DNA of 21,654 bases, taken from positions 1-21,654 of the forward strand of contig DATKOD010000026.1 in NCBI GenBank assembly GCA_035524755.1. Direction: 5' to 3'. This DNA comes from JAGOPO01 sp035524755 (lineage in GTDB: Bacteria > Patescibacteriota > Minisyncoccia > 2-02-FULL-40-12 > GWA2-44-9). Position numbers and translations under genes: made by a program. Positions 6,180-12,159 of this stretch are shown one piece after another. A model generated the notes under the pieces. The model saw nothing but the letters and a program-made list of their open reading frames with translations. It was not told where the DNA came from and ran no database searches. Positions within the stretch are counted from its first letter, which is position 1; each line of letters begins with the position of its first letter.

Positions 6180-6321
6180 GGTTCTTTCGCCCGATGTCAC
6201 CGACCGTCTTAGCGATTCGCACGGGCGGCACGGCACAAACGGCACGCAGTGGTTTCTTTCTTTTCGCAGGGCGGTTAACTTGGGACGAGGGAAGATACAC
6301 CCCATCTCAGGTCTGACAGTC
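6180..6321. other. Gene-free stretch without a recognisable element
   Basis: No convincing coding frame, tRNA or known RNA is seen. Three GGCAC copies (in GGCACGGCAC and again in CGGCACGCAG, about 6227-6245) may be degenerate inverted copies of the repeat core, and a pyrimidine run (TTTCTTTCTTTTCGC) lies at about 6253-6267. Confidence 0.4.
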
Positions 6322-6379
6322 AGGGGCATCCCCACATAAAACACCATTACGGGTTTACGTGGCGCGGGTGCCCCTTTTT
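6322..6379 (+). terminator. Long structured hairpin ending in T5, terminator-like
   Basis: 6322-6331 (AGGGGCATCC) pairs with 6366-6375 (GGGTGCCCCT, one GU pair); inside it CCAC (6332-6335) pairs with GTGG (6359-6362) and TAAA (6337-6340) with TTTA (6354-6357). The outer stem runs straight into a T5 run (6375-6379). It would insulate the promoter at 6386 from upstream transcription, or form the 3' end of an RNA made from the repeat region. Confidence 0.6.
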
Positions 6380-6385
6380 GGTTGC

Positions 6386-6413
6386 TTGACCACACTCCTG
6401 TCGGTGCTAAAAT
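6386..6413 (+). promoter_or_regulatory. Promoter for the 6420 gene and comM
   Basis: TTGACC (6386-6391), a 16-bp gap and TAAAAT (6408-6413) with TG one base upstream of the -10. Six nt separate it from the ATG at 6420, so the mRNA would be leaderless. Confidence 0.72.
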
Positions 6414-6419
6414 GCGCAC

Positions 6420-6689
6420 ATGGAAAAGGCACCGAAATCGATGTTGGAAACGGAAATGACCGTCGCCCAACTGGACGCTGAAATCGGCCGTCTCAGCAAG
6501 GATCTCATCGCCCTCGAAGAAGGGCTGGGGCGGGGGAATGCGGAAACCGGAGGCAATTCGCTGGACGATCAGGCGATAGAGGAAAATCTCATCGATCAAG
6601 ACACTGGCCAGGCAATAGCAAAAATTGCAGCTATTCGCGAGCGCATCAAGGAGCTTGAGACGGAAAAGCGTCGGAAGAAAGCCGCGTAA
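6420..6689 (+). CDS. Small coiled-coil protein of unknown function
   Basis: An 89-residue, highly charged protein with no membrane segment. Two heptad-like helical stretches are visible, about residues 14-35 (VAQLDAEIGRLSKDLIALEE) and about 62-84 (GQAIAKIAAIRERIKELETEK), joined by a Gly/Asn-rich link (GRGNAETGGNS); the tail is basic (KRRKKAA). It resembles small helical-hairpin proteins, but no family is recognised. The start is fixed by a good promoter whose -10 ends 6 nt before the ATG. comM begins 9 bp after its stop, so the two are probably cotranscribed. The codon use is like that of its neighbours and the gene appears real. Confidence 0.75.
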   Translation: MEKAPKSMLETEMTVAQLDAEIGRLSKDLIALEEGLGRGNAETGGNSLDDQAIEENLIDQDTGQAIAKIAAIRERIKELETEKRRKKAA

Positions 6690-6698
6690 CACCTATCG

Positions 6699-8249
6699 GT
6701 GCCAGAGGGGGCACTTCCTTTTTTGGCACATCAGGTACGTTCGGCGGCACTTGGAGGTATCGACGCGAGAGGGATTCGCGTGGAAATCGATTCCAACCCC
6801 GGCCTTCATTCGTTTTCGGTCGTCGGACTCGGAGATAAGGCAGTTCAAGAATCGGTCGACCGCATCGGAGCCGCCATTAAGCATGGCGGTTTTGTAGCTC
6901 CGAGCGCAAAGAACAGGCGCTTTGTCGTGAACTTAGCCCCGGCAGACCTCAAAAAAGAAGGGTCCGGTTTCGATTTGCCGATCGCGATAGCCTATCTGAT
7001 AGAAACGAAGCAGCTCCAAGCAAGCCCGGATGGGCGAATGTTCATCGGAGAGCTCGGATTGGATGGGTCGTTGGCGCATACCCATGGTATTTTGGCCGCA
7101 GCAATCCTTGCACGCGATATGGGAATGCATGAGCTCATCGTACCTGCACAAAATGCGGCAGAGGCGGCCGTCGTTGAAGGTATCCGCATCATCGCCGCAT
7201 CGACGCTGGGAGACGTTACGCGCCATCTGGACGGAACCACCCCCATCGAACCGACCAGCCCCGATTCAGAAAGCCCGCCTGCATACGGCGATGACTCCTG
7301 GGACTATATCCAGGGCCAGTTTGCAGCGAAACGGGCTCTCGTGATTGCCGCAGCTGGTGGCCATAACGTACTCATGTCCGGCACGCCAGGCTCAGGTAAA
7401 ACCCTCTTGGCCCGCTCATTGGCAGGACTTTTGCCACCGCTGACACTTTCGGAGGCCATTGAGGTCGCGAAGATCCAGAGTTCCATCGGGTTGCTCCGCG
7501 GCTCTGTCCGCGGGATCGTACGGCCATTCTGCGCCCCGCACCACACGGCATCGCCGGCAGCCATCGTCGGCGGCGGCACCATCATACGTCCGGGGCAGGT
7601 GTCCTTGGCGCACCGCGGTGTGTTGTTCATGGATGAGCTTCCCGAGTTTCCTCGGAATGTGTTGGAATCACTCCGACAACCGCTCGAAGACGGCATCGTC
7701 ACGATATCCCGGGCATCAGGGTCACTGATCCTCCCGGCAAAATTCATGCTCGTTGCCGCGATGAACCCGTGCCCGTGCGGAAATCTCGGGGATCCGAAAA
7801 CGGTCTGTACCTGCACATCGACGGCGATCAATCAGTATGCGCGCCGTATTTCGGGACCGTTGTTGGACCGCATCGATATCCATGTACTCGTTTCGCGTGA
7901 GGGAGTGACATCGGGCTCGCAGACGGCAGGGGATATCACCGCGGTGCGCAACCGTATCGTCGCGGCACGGACACTTCAGGCTGAGCGCCTGGCAGGCCAA
8001 GGACTCATCACGAACAGCGAAATAACCCATAAAGACATCGACCGATTCTGTGTCCTCCAGCCGGCGGCGGATCGCTTGTTGACCACTGCGGTGAACGCGA
8101 AACACCTCTCGATGCGCGCATTCCACAAGATAAAAAGAATAGCCCGCACGATCGCGGACCTTGAGTCGTCGCCTGATATCGCCGAGCATCACGTCGCTGA
8201 AGCGCTTGCGCTCCGGGTCAATGATCGGGTCGTGCACGAAGCGGCCTAG
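6699..8249 (+). CDS. comM: ComM/YifB-type AAA+ ATPase (Mg-chelatase-like)
   Basis: The 516-residue protein has the ComM order: an N-terminal ChlI-like domain (about 1-190, with NLAPADLKKEGSGFDLPIAIAYL), the AAA+ core with Walker A GTPGSGKT (228-235) and Walker B VLFMDE (308-313), and a C-terminal Mg-chelatase domain. Four cysteines in PCPCG and CTC (358, 360, 370, 372) form the family's probable zinc site. ComM is a hexameric helicase that promotes branch migration during natural transformation, which suggests DNA uptake or recombination in this organism. The start is uncertain: GTG at 6699 has no Shine-Dalgarno, while in-frame TTG at 6723 follows AGGGGG (6706-6711) and gives the more typical N-terminus MAHQVRSAAL. 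Confidence 0.95.
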   Translation: MPEGALPFLAHQVRSAALGGIDARGIRVEIDSNPGLHSFSVVGLGDKAVQESVDRIGAAIKHGGFVAPSAKNRRFVVNLAPADLKKEGSGFDLPIAIAYLIETKQLQASPDGRMFIGELGLDGSLAHTHGILAAAILARDMGMHELIVPAQNAAEAAVVEGIRIIAASTLGDVTRHLDGTTPIEPTSPDSESPPAYGDDSWDYIQGQFAAKRALVIAAAGGHNVLMSGTPGSGKTLLARSLAGLLPPLTLSEAIEVAKIQSSIGLLRGSVRGIVRPFCAPHHTASPAAIVGGGTIIRPGQVSLAHRGVLFMDELPEFPRNVLESLRQPLEDGIVTISRASGSLILPAKFMLVAAMNPCPCGNLGDPKTVCTCTSTAINQYARRISGPLLDRIDIHVLVSREGVTSGSQTAGDITAVRNRIVAARTLQAERLAGQGLITNSEITHKDIDRFCVLQPAADRLLTTAVNAKHLSMRAFHKIKRIARTIADLESSPDIAEHHVAEALALRVNDRVVHEAA

Positions 8250-8255
8250 CCGCTT
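8239..8255. terminator. Hairpin spanning both stop codons of convergent genes
   Basis: AAGCGGC (8239-8245) pairs perfectly with GCCGCTT (8249-8255) around CTA. It contains the comM stop (TAG 8247-8249) and overlaps the stop of the opposite gene (8254-8256). The flanking A and T runs are short, so terminator strength is doubtful. Confidence 0.5.
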
Positions 8256-9321
8256 ATCGGATGAATCCCACGATTGACCGGTCGTTCATGGAGACTTCCC
8301 GGTGATCGATGATGAACAATCCGTAGTAGTTCTGCTCGACGATCTGGATACTGCTCGGCTCAACCGCGGTGATGATCGCGACATGACCATAGCGGCCCCC
8401 GCGGAACACCACGACACCTCCGGGAACCGGGACGAGCGTATTGATGTAGCGGCTCCACTGATTGGCATTTCCCTTCAAGTTAGGATACCCGTGCGCCTGT
8501 ACGAAGTCGACGCATTGGCCATTCCCGACAGGTTTATAGTTGCCGAATCCGCCCGAACCCTTGGCAGCAGCGGGTTTCACCGAGGGCTTCGGGCCGGGCA
8601 ATTCGCCGCCCGGGACCATCAAATCGGTCTCCGCAATGAGCATTTGACCCTCCTGGAGGTTGTTGAATGACAGAATCTTCGCGGGGTCTGCATTGTATTT
8701 CTTGGCGATCGACGTGACCGTGTCGCCCGGCATGACGGTATAGATGATACCGGTCACCGGAGGAATTTTCAGGTTCTGTCCAACGCTGAGCGAATTGGGA
8801 TCTTTGATATTGTTCGCCCAGACGATCGTATCGATGCTAACGCCGTAATCCCCGGCGATGAGACCGATGGTATCACCATCTTTGACGACATAATTGACGA
8901 CTTGGCTTGCCTTGAATCCATCGAGGAAACTGCTGTCCGGGGGAGTAATGGCAGCCAATGCACCGCTGTTTATGACAGGCGTGCTCTGCTGGGAGGGGGA
9001 TGAGGTATCGTCTGATATGCCGCCGCCGGAACCGCTGAACGCGGAGTTCAACTCGGCCATTTCCCGATCGCTGGTCTCGTATGGCGTAGTGCTGGCGAGT
9101 GAAGCGCTATCCTCGACGACATTACTGGGGAGAGAGCTCAGGAAGGGGACCTGACCTTGAGCACTGGAGCCCCAGAGGGCCAAAATAGCCATAGAAACAC
9201 CGATAGCCGCGTACAACTCTACGTAGCGGTTATTACCGACACGATCTATGATCGCCCGGACTCGGCTTCTGGCGTAAAGCCCGCGAATCCGCTGGCTGAT
9301 TGCTCTGAATTGAGTGCGAAT
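8254..9321 (-). CDS. LysM-CHAP secreted peptidoglycan hydrolase, probable AUU start
   Basis: A secreted or membrane-anchored cell-wall enzyme. After an Arg-rich N-terminus comes a hydrophobic segment (LYAAIGVSMAILALWGSSAQG), a Ser/Thr-rich linker, two LysM modules (VNYVVKDGDTIGLIAGDYGV... and IIYTVMPGDTVTSIAKKYNA...), a Pro/Lys linker and a C-terminal CHAP domain with its catalytic Cys in NGQCVDFV, His in RYGHVAII and a probable third residue in IVEQNY. LysM binds glycan strands; CHAP is an amidase/endopeptidase. The only ATG/GTG/TTG in frame near the N-terminus is TTG at 9216, which would leave the signal without positive charge. The frame stays open upstream, and ATT at 9321 lies 9 nt after AGGGGG, restoring a basic RTQFRAISQRIRGLYARSR head; 9321 is preferred (355 residues, against 320 from 9216). 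Confidence 0.9.
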   Translation of the reverse strand: MRTQFRAISQRIRGLYARSRVRAIIDRVGNNRYVELYAAIGVSMAILALWGSSAQGQVPFLSSLPSNVVEDSASLASTTPYETSDREMAELNSAFSGSGGGISDDTSSPSQQSTPVINSGALAAITPPDSSFLDGFKASQVVNYVVKDGDTIGLIAGDYGVSIDTIVWANNIKDPNSLSVGQNLKIPPVTGIIYTVMPGDTVTSIAKKYNADPAKILSFNNLQEGQMLIAETDLMVPGGELPGPKPSVKPAAAKGSGGFGNYKPVGNGQCVDFVQAHGYPNLKGNANQWSRYINTLVPVPGGVVVFRGGRYGHVAIITAVEPSSIQIVEQNYYGLFIIDHREVSMNDRSIVGFIR

Positions 9322-9336
9322 GGGTGAATTCCCCCT
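9319..9336 (-). promoter_or_regulatory. Shine-Dalgarno AGGGGG placed for an ATT start
   Basis: On the minus strand AGGGGG (9336-9331) is followed after 9 nt by ATT (9321-9319). No ATG, GTG or TTG in any frame lies at suitable spacing, so this decides the start of the LysM-CHAP gene. Confidence 0.55.
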
Positions 9337-9354
9337 ACAGAACGAAAAATCCTC

Positions 9355-9383
9355 TTGCGAGAATTCCTGCCCTACAGTAGCAT
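9355..9383 (+). promoter_or_regulatory. Possible promoter for yraN-nfo
   Basis: TTGCGA (9355-9360), a 17-bp gap and TAGCAT (9378-9383), overlapping the leftward promoter on the other strand. It would leave a leader of roughly 15 nt before the ATG at 9406. Confidence 0.35.
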
Positions 9384-9403
9384 TTTCGGCACCGGACCGT
9401 CAA
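9374..9403 (-). promoter_or_regulatory. Promoter for the LysM-CHAP gene
   Basis: On the minus strand TTGACG (9403-9398), an 18-bp gap and TACTGT (9379-9374). Transcription would begin near 9367 and give a leader of about 45 nt before the ATT at 9321. Confidence 0.6.
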
Positions 9404-9405
9404 TC

Positions 9406-9768
9406 ATGGTTGACCACAGGACACAATTCGGACTCGATGCGGAAGGACTTGTGAGCGATATGCTTGTCGGTCAGGGATTCCGTATATTGGACCGTAATTG
9501 GCGCCGTCCCTGGGGCGAACTGGATGTCGTCGCGCTCAAGGATGCCGTCATTCATTTCGTTGAAGTCAAAGCTTCCCGGCGACACGTAGACGGTTTCGCG
9601 CCGGAATTGCGGGCTGACTGGCGGAAGATGGCGAAAGTCCGACGGACAGCCCGAACCTGGCTCACCGCCAATCACTGCAGTCCCGACACTGAATGGCAGA
9701 TCGACGTCGCCTCCGTTATCATGAGAGAAGACACCGCACCGGTCATCGAAATCTTCCCCCAAGAATGA
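9406..9768 (+). CDS. yraN: YraN family (UPF0102) nuclease-like protein
   Basis: This 120-residue protein matches the small YraN/UPF0102 family, which has an endonuclease-like PD-(D/E)xK fold related to Holliday junction resolvases; its cellular role is not settled. Visible signatures are FGLDAEGLVSDML near the N-terminus (E13), RILDRNWRRPWGELDVVA with D40, and HFVEVKAS with E53 and K55, together making the D-ExK core. The frame could begin at a TTG at 9355, but the family N-terminus fits the ATG at 9406. It overlaps nfo by 4 bp (ATGA), so the two are translationally coupled, consistent with a DNA repair or processing role. Confidence 0.92.
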   Translation: MVDHRTQFGLDAEGLVSDMLVGQGFRILDRNWRRPWGELDVVALKDAVIHFVEVKASRRHVDGFAPELRADWRKMAKVRRTARTWLTANHCSPDTEWQIDVASVIMREDTAPVIEIFPQE

Positions 9769-10601
9769 ACAAAATCGGAGCACACGTATCCATCGCAGGC
9801 GGAATCGCCAATGCACCCGGCCGAGCTCGCGAAGAAGGCCTTGAGACGTTCCAGTGCTTCACGCGGTCGCCACAGGGCGGCCCCGCACCTGTGCTGACCC
9901 CTGAAGTTGTCGCGGAGTTCAAGGCAGCAATGGCCAACGCCGGCATGGACCGGTTCGTCGTCCACGCACCGTACTACGTCAATCTTGCATCGCTGGAGAA
10001 CCGCATCCGCCATAGCTCCATCGCCGTCATACGTGATGAACTGGAGCGCGGAACTATCCTAGGCGGAAAGTATGTGATGTTCCACCCGGGAAGTTATGTG
10101 AACCAGACACTCCAAGAAGCTACGACGACGATACGCAAGGCTATGGAGCGTATTTTGGATGGCTATGAGGGGACATGCAGACTTCTGGTCGAGATTTCGG
10201 CCGGAGCAGGCAGCGTGATGGGGGATACGTTCGAGGAGGTCGCGGCCATCATCGAGCCTATCCGGGGCCATCCTGGTTTCGGCGGTGTGTGTTTCGACAC
10301 TTGTCATGCATTCGCTTCCGGGTACGATTTCCGCACGCCCGATATGGCCCAGAGGATGCTCAGTACGTTCGATTCGACCATCGGGCTGGATCTATTGAAG
10401 TTGAGTCACGTCCAAGACTCCAAGGCTGACCTCGGAGGCCACAAGGACCGACATGAACATATCGGAGCGGGATTCGTCGGTCGGGATGGTTTGCAGGCGC
10501 TCCTGCGGACTACGGCTTTTTCAGATATCGACTGGATACTGGAAACCGAGTCGGAAGGCCGCACGGAAGACATCAGGATTCTCAGGGAAATACGTGCCTG
10601 A
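9765..10601 (+). CDS. nfo: Endonuclease IV (AP endonuclease)
   Basis: The 278-residue protein is a complete endonuclease IV, a TIM-barrel, tri-zinc enzyme that cuts DNA 5' of abasic sites in base excision repair (E. coli 285 residues). All nine expected metal ligands can be placed: H67 (VVHAPYYVN), H107 (MFHPGSY), E143, D178 and H181 (FDTCHAFASGYD), H215 (LSHVQDSK), D228 and H230 (KDRHEH) and E260 (ILETES). One difference is ISAGAG after E143, where many homologues have NTAGQG. The ATG at 9765 overlaps the yraN stop and gives the standard MNKIGAHVSIAGG start; longer frames upstream are yraN read in another frame. No terminator is evident before the next promoter at 10619. Confidence 0.97.
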   Translation: MNKIGAHVSIAGGIANAPGRAREEGLETFQCFTRSPQGGPAPVLTPEVVAEFKAAMANAGMDRFVVHAPYYVNLASLENRIRHSSIAVIRDELERGTILGGKYVMFHPGSYVNQTLQEATTTIRKAMERILDGYEGTCRLLVEISAGAGSVMGDTFEEVAAIIEPIRGHPGFGGVCFDTCHAFASGYDFRTPDMAQRMLSTFDSTIGLDLLKLSHVQDSKADLGGHKDRHEHIGAGFVGRDGLQALLRTTAFSDIDWILETESEGRTEDIRILREIRA

Positions 10602-10618
10602 TGGACCATTTCAAAGCA

Positions 10619-10647
10619 TTGACTTTATGCCTGTTTTTTGCTATAAT
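10619..10647 (+). promoter_or_regulatory. Near-consensus promoter for the 10695-11625 pair
   Basis: TTGACT (10619-10624), exactly 17 bp, then a perfect TATAAT (10642-10647). This is the strongest promoter match in the window. The transcript would carry a leader of about 40 nt with AGGGAG (10680-10685) 9 nt before the ATG. Confidence 0.88.
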
Positions 10648-10694
10648 TAACGGCGTTAGGGATGGGCCCTTTCCCAACCAGGGAGATTGAGGAT

Positions 10695-11261
10695 ATGCGC
10701 AACGCTTTGGTGCTGTTGCTGGTCGTGTTCGTCCTCGTGGCGTTCTCAGCCCCGGCATCCGCCCAGTGGCAAGACCCGTACTGGGGCGGCATCGCCCGCA
10801 TCCGTCACGATATGGTCGACACACCCAACGCGATGTTGGCGCAGGGGTTGTGCCGCAACCATCGTGGCACCGGCGATCTCGTCGAACAGTCGTGGTGCTA
10901 CGGGTGCAAGTACTCGCTTGACGGCCAGTTCGAGGGTCGAAACCCTTGGGCGATCTACCACGGGCAGTGCCGTTCGTTCTTCGGTCGGCGGACGTACCAC
11001 GTTCCGGTCCCAGTCCCGCCAGAACCTACGGCAGAGACTGAGCCGCCCGTCCCATCGCAGAAGACGGCGCCGCCCGACATCGAAATCGTCGTCAACCAGA
11101 CCGGCTGCCGGGCCCGCGTGAACGGCACGGAGCTCGCCCCCGGTGAGTCCGTCCGGGTCCACACTCCCAGTTCAAAGGTGAGTGTGCAGAGCACGACCTG
11201 CTCGCCCGTGTATCACAACCTGCAGGAGGGCACCGTAGCCCTCGTCTGCGCTTCGAAGTAG
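10695..11261 (+). CDS. Secreted cysteine-containing protein, unknown function
   Basis: A 188-residue protein with a classic signal peptide: MRNALVLL, a hydrophobic core, then FSAPASA before QW, cleavage expected after about residue 23. The mature part contains seven cysteines, four of them in a first block (GLCRNH, SWCYGCKYS, GQCRSFF), then a proline-rich linker (VPVPVPPEPTAETEPPVP) and a second small domain with three cysteines (QTGCRARVNGTELAPGESV, TTCSPVYH, LVCASK). Paired cysteines suggest disulfides outside the membrane. An upstream GTG/ATG-type frame extends to 10662, but AGGGAG at ideal spacing selects the ATG at 10695. No family recognised. It is 13 bp from the next gene and shares its promoter and terminator. 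Confidence 0.8.
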   Translation: MRNALVLLLVVFVLVAFSAPASAQWQDPYWGGIARIRHDMVDTPNAMLAQGLCRNHRGTGDLVEQSWCYGCKYSLDGQFEGRNPWAIYHGQCRSFFGRRTYHVPVPVPPEPTAETEPPVPSQKTAPPDIEIVVNQTGCRARVNGTELAPGESVRVHTPSSKVSVQSTTCSPVYHNLQEGTVALVCASK

Positions 11262-11274
11262 GAGAAGAAGCGCC

Positions 11275-11625
11275 ATGTGGGAGAGATTCTTTCAGGGGGT
11301 CGTCGCCGGTCTGGTGATCGCGGCGACTGCCGTTCTGTTGTTCTTGCTCGGGGGATTCGTGGTGCTCTGCATGCACTGCACCCCGGCGTCAGCACCGGTG
11401 GTGGCCACCGCCCCGGTCGTGACACCAACGCCCGTCGATCCGACACTTCAGGCCGTTCGGGCCCTGGGAACGAAGATCGACAACAAGTTCGGACGCATGG
11501 AGCAGCGTCTGGACAACATCGACGGACGGGTGAAGCGGTTGGAGTCCCTGACCGTTCCGCCCCAGCCCAGCCCGTCCCCGTGCTGCGACGGCTGGTCAGA
11601 GGAGACGATTCCTCCGCATCAGTAG
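11275..11625 (+). CDS. Small membrane protein with coiled coil
   Basis: A 116-residue protein of unknown function. A hydrophobic segment (about 9-33, VVAGLVIAATAVLLFLLGGFVVL) is followed by CMHC, a Pro/Val/Thr-rich linker (APVVTPTPVDPT) and a coiled coil (about 60-92, VRALGTKIDNKFGRMEQRLDNIDGRVKRLE). The C-terminus is proline-rich with a CC pair (SPCCDGW). The ATG is preceded by AGGAG (11262-11266) at about 8 nt, a good ribosome site. Together with the secreted protein upstream it forms a two-gene unit bounded by a strong promoter and terminator; the pair may interact at the membrane surface through cysteines or the coiled coil, which is inference only. Confidence 0.78.
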   Translation: MWERFFQGVVAGLVIAATAVLLFLLGGFVVLCMHCTPASAPVVATAPVVTPTPVDPTLQAVRALGTKIDNKFGRMEQRLDNIDGRVKRLESLTVPPQPSPSPCCDGWSEETIPPHQ

Positions 11626-11631
11626 CCCGCA

Positions 11632-11666
11632 GGCCCGGTCCGCAAGGACCGGGCCATTTCTTTCTT
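11632..11666 (+). terminator. Rho-independent terminator after the two-gene unit
   Basis: GGCCCGGTCC (11632-11641) pairs perfectly with GGACCGGGCC (11646-11655) around a GCAA tetraloop, followed by ATTTCTTTCTT. Confidence 0.93.
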
Positions 11667-11693
11667 GAAAAAACTTGACTAAAACGCTATCAT
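11665..11693 (+). promoter_or_regulatory. Promoter of the tsaE-polA operon
   Basis: TTGAAA (11665-11670), exactly 17 bp and TATCAT (11688-11693). The ATG at 11703 is only 9 nt beyond the -10, so GGAGG (11696-11700) lies at or before the likely transcript start and the mRNA may be leaderless. Confidence 0.75.
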
Positions 11694-11702
11694 TCGGAGG
11701 AA

Positions 11703-12158
11703 ATGCATCTCGTTTCCCAGAGCCCAGATGACACCCGAGCCATCGCGTCCCGGCTGGCAAGCGAGTGGAAGAATGCCCTCGCCGGACGTGCCGCCGCCCT
11801 CGTAATTGCCCTGGAGGGTGAACTCGGCGCCGGAAAGACGACCCTGGTTCAGGGTGTTGCCGGCGCGCTGGGTGTGCGCGAGCTGCCTAAGAGCCCCACG
11901 TTCAATCTTGCCAAGGAATATGCGATTCCGGATTCGGATATACGGCTCTGGCACTTGGATTGCTATCGACTCTCGGGCCGGGCCGATCTTGCCGCACTGG
12001 ATATGCATCATATCTTCACCGATCCGCACAACCTCGTGCTCATCGAGTGGGCGAGCAACGTCGCCGATGCGTTACCTGCGGATCATATCATCATCCGCAT
12101 GGAACATACCGGTCATGACAAACGGATGATTTCAATAGACACGGACCCGAAACGCTGA
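11703..12158 (+). CDS. tsaE: tRNA t6A biosynthesis ATPase TsaE
   Basis: The 151-residue protein matches TsaE (YjeE), the small P-loop ATPase that works with TsaB and TsaD to make N6-threonylcarbamoyladenosine at position 37 of ANN-decoding tRNAs. Walker A is GELGAGKT (39-46); further family signatures are KSPTFNLAKEY, LWHLDCYRL and LVLIEWASNVADALP. Length is normal. It is the first gene of a run of five and its stop lies 1 bp before the polA start. The start ATG follows directly after GGAGGAA, and no in-frame alternative fits better. Partners tsaB and tsaD are not in this window. Confidence 0.95.
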   Translation: MHLVSQSPDDTRAIASRLASEWKNALAGRAAALVIALEGELGAGKTTLVQGVAGALGVRELPKSPTFNLAKEYAIPDSDIRLWHLDCYRLSGRADLAALDMHHIFTDPHNLVLIEWASNVADALPADHIIIRMEHTGHDKRMISIDTDPKR

Positions 12159-12159
12159 T

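Noticed and set aside
6190..6320. Possible tRNA or known small RNA in the spacer
   Set aside because: No T-loop motif, acceptor stem or other known RNA signature could be fitted on either strand.
5965..6339. 124-codon plus-strand open frame across the repeat array
   Set aside because: Its sequence is dictated by the GTGCCA repeats (recurring LVP/VVP), it has no ribosome site or family similarity, and it crosses the palindromes.
6087..6692. 201-codon minus-strand frame over the 6420 gene and the spacer
   Set aside because: Covers the promoter, terminator-like hairpin and repeats; no ribosome site or family; the plus-strand gene has a good promoter.
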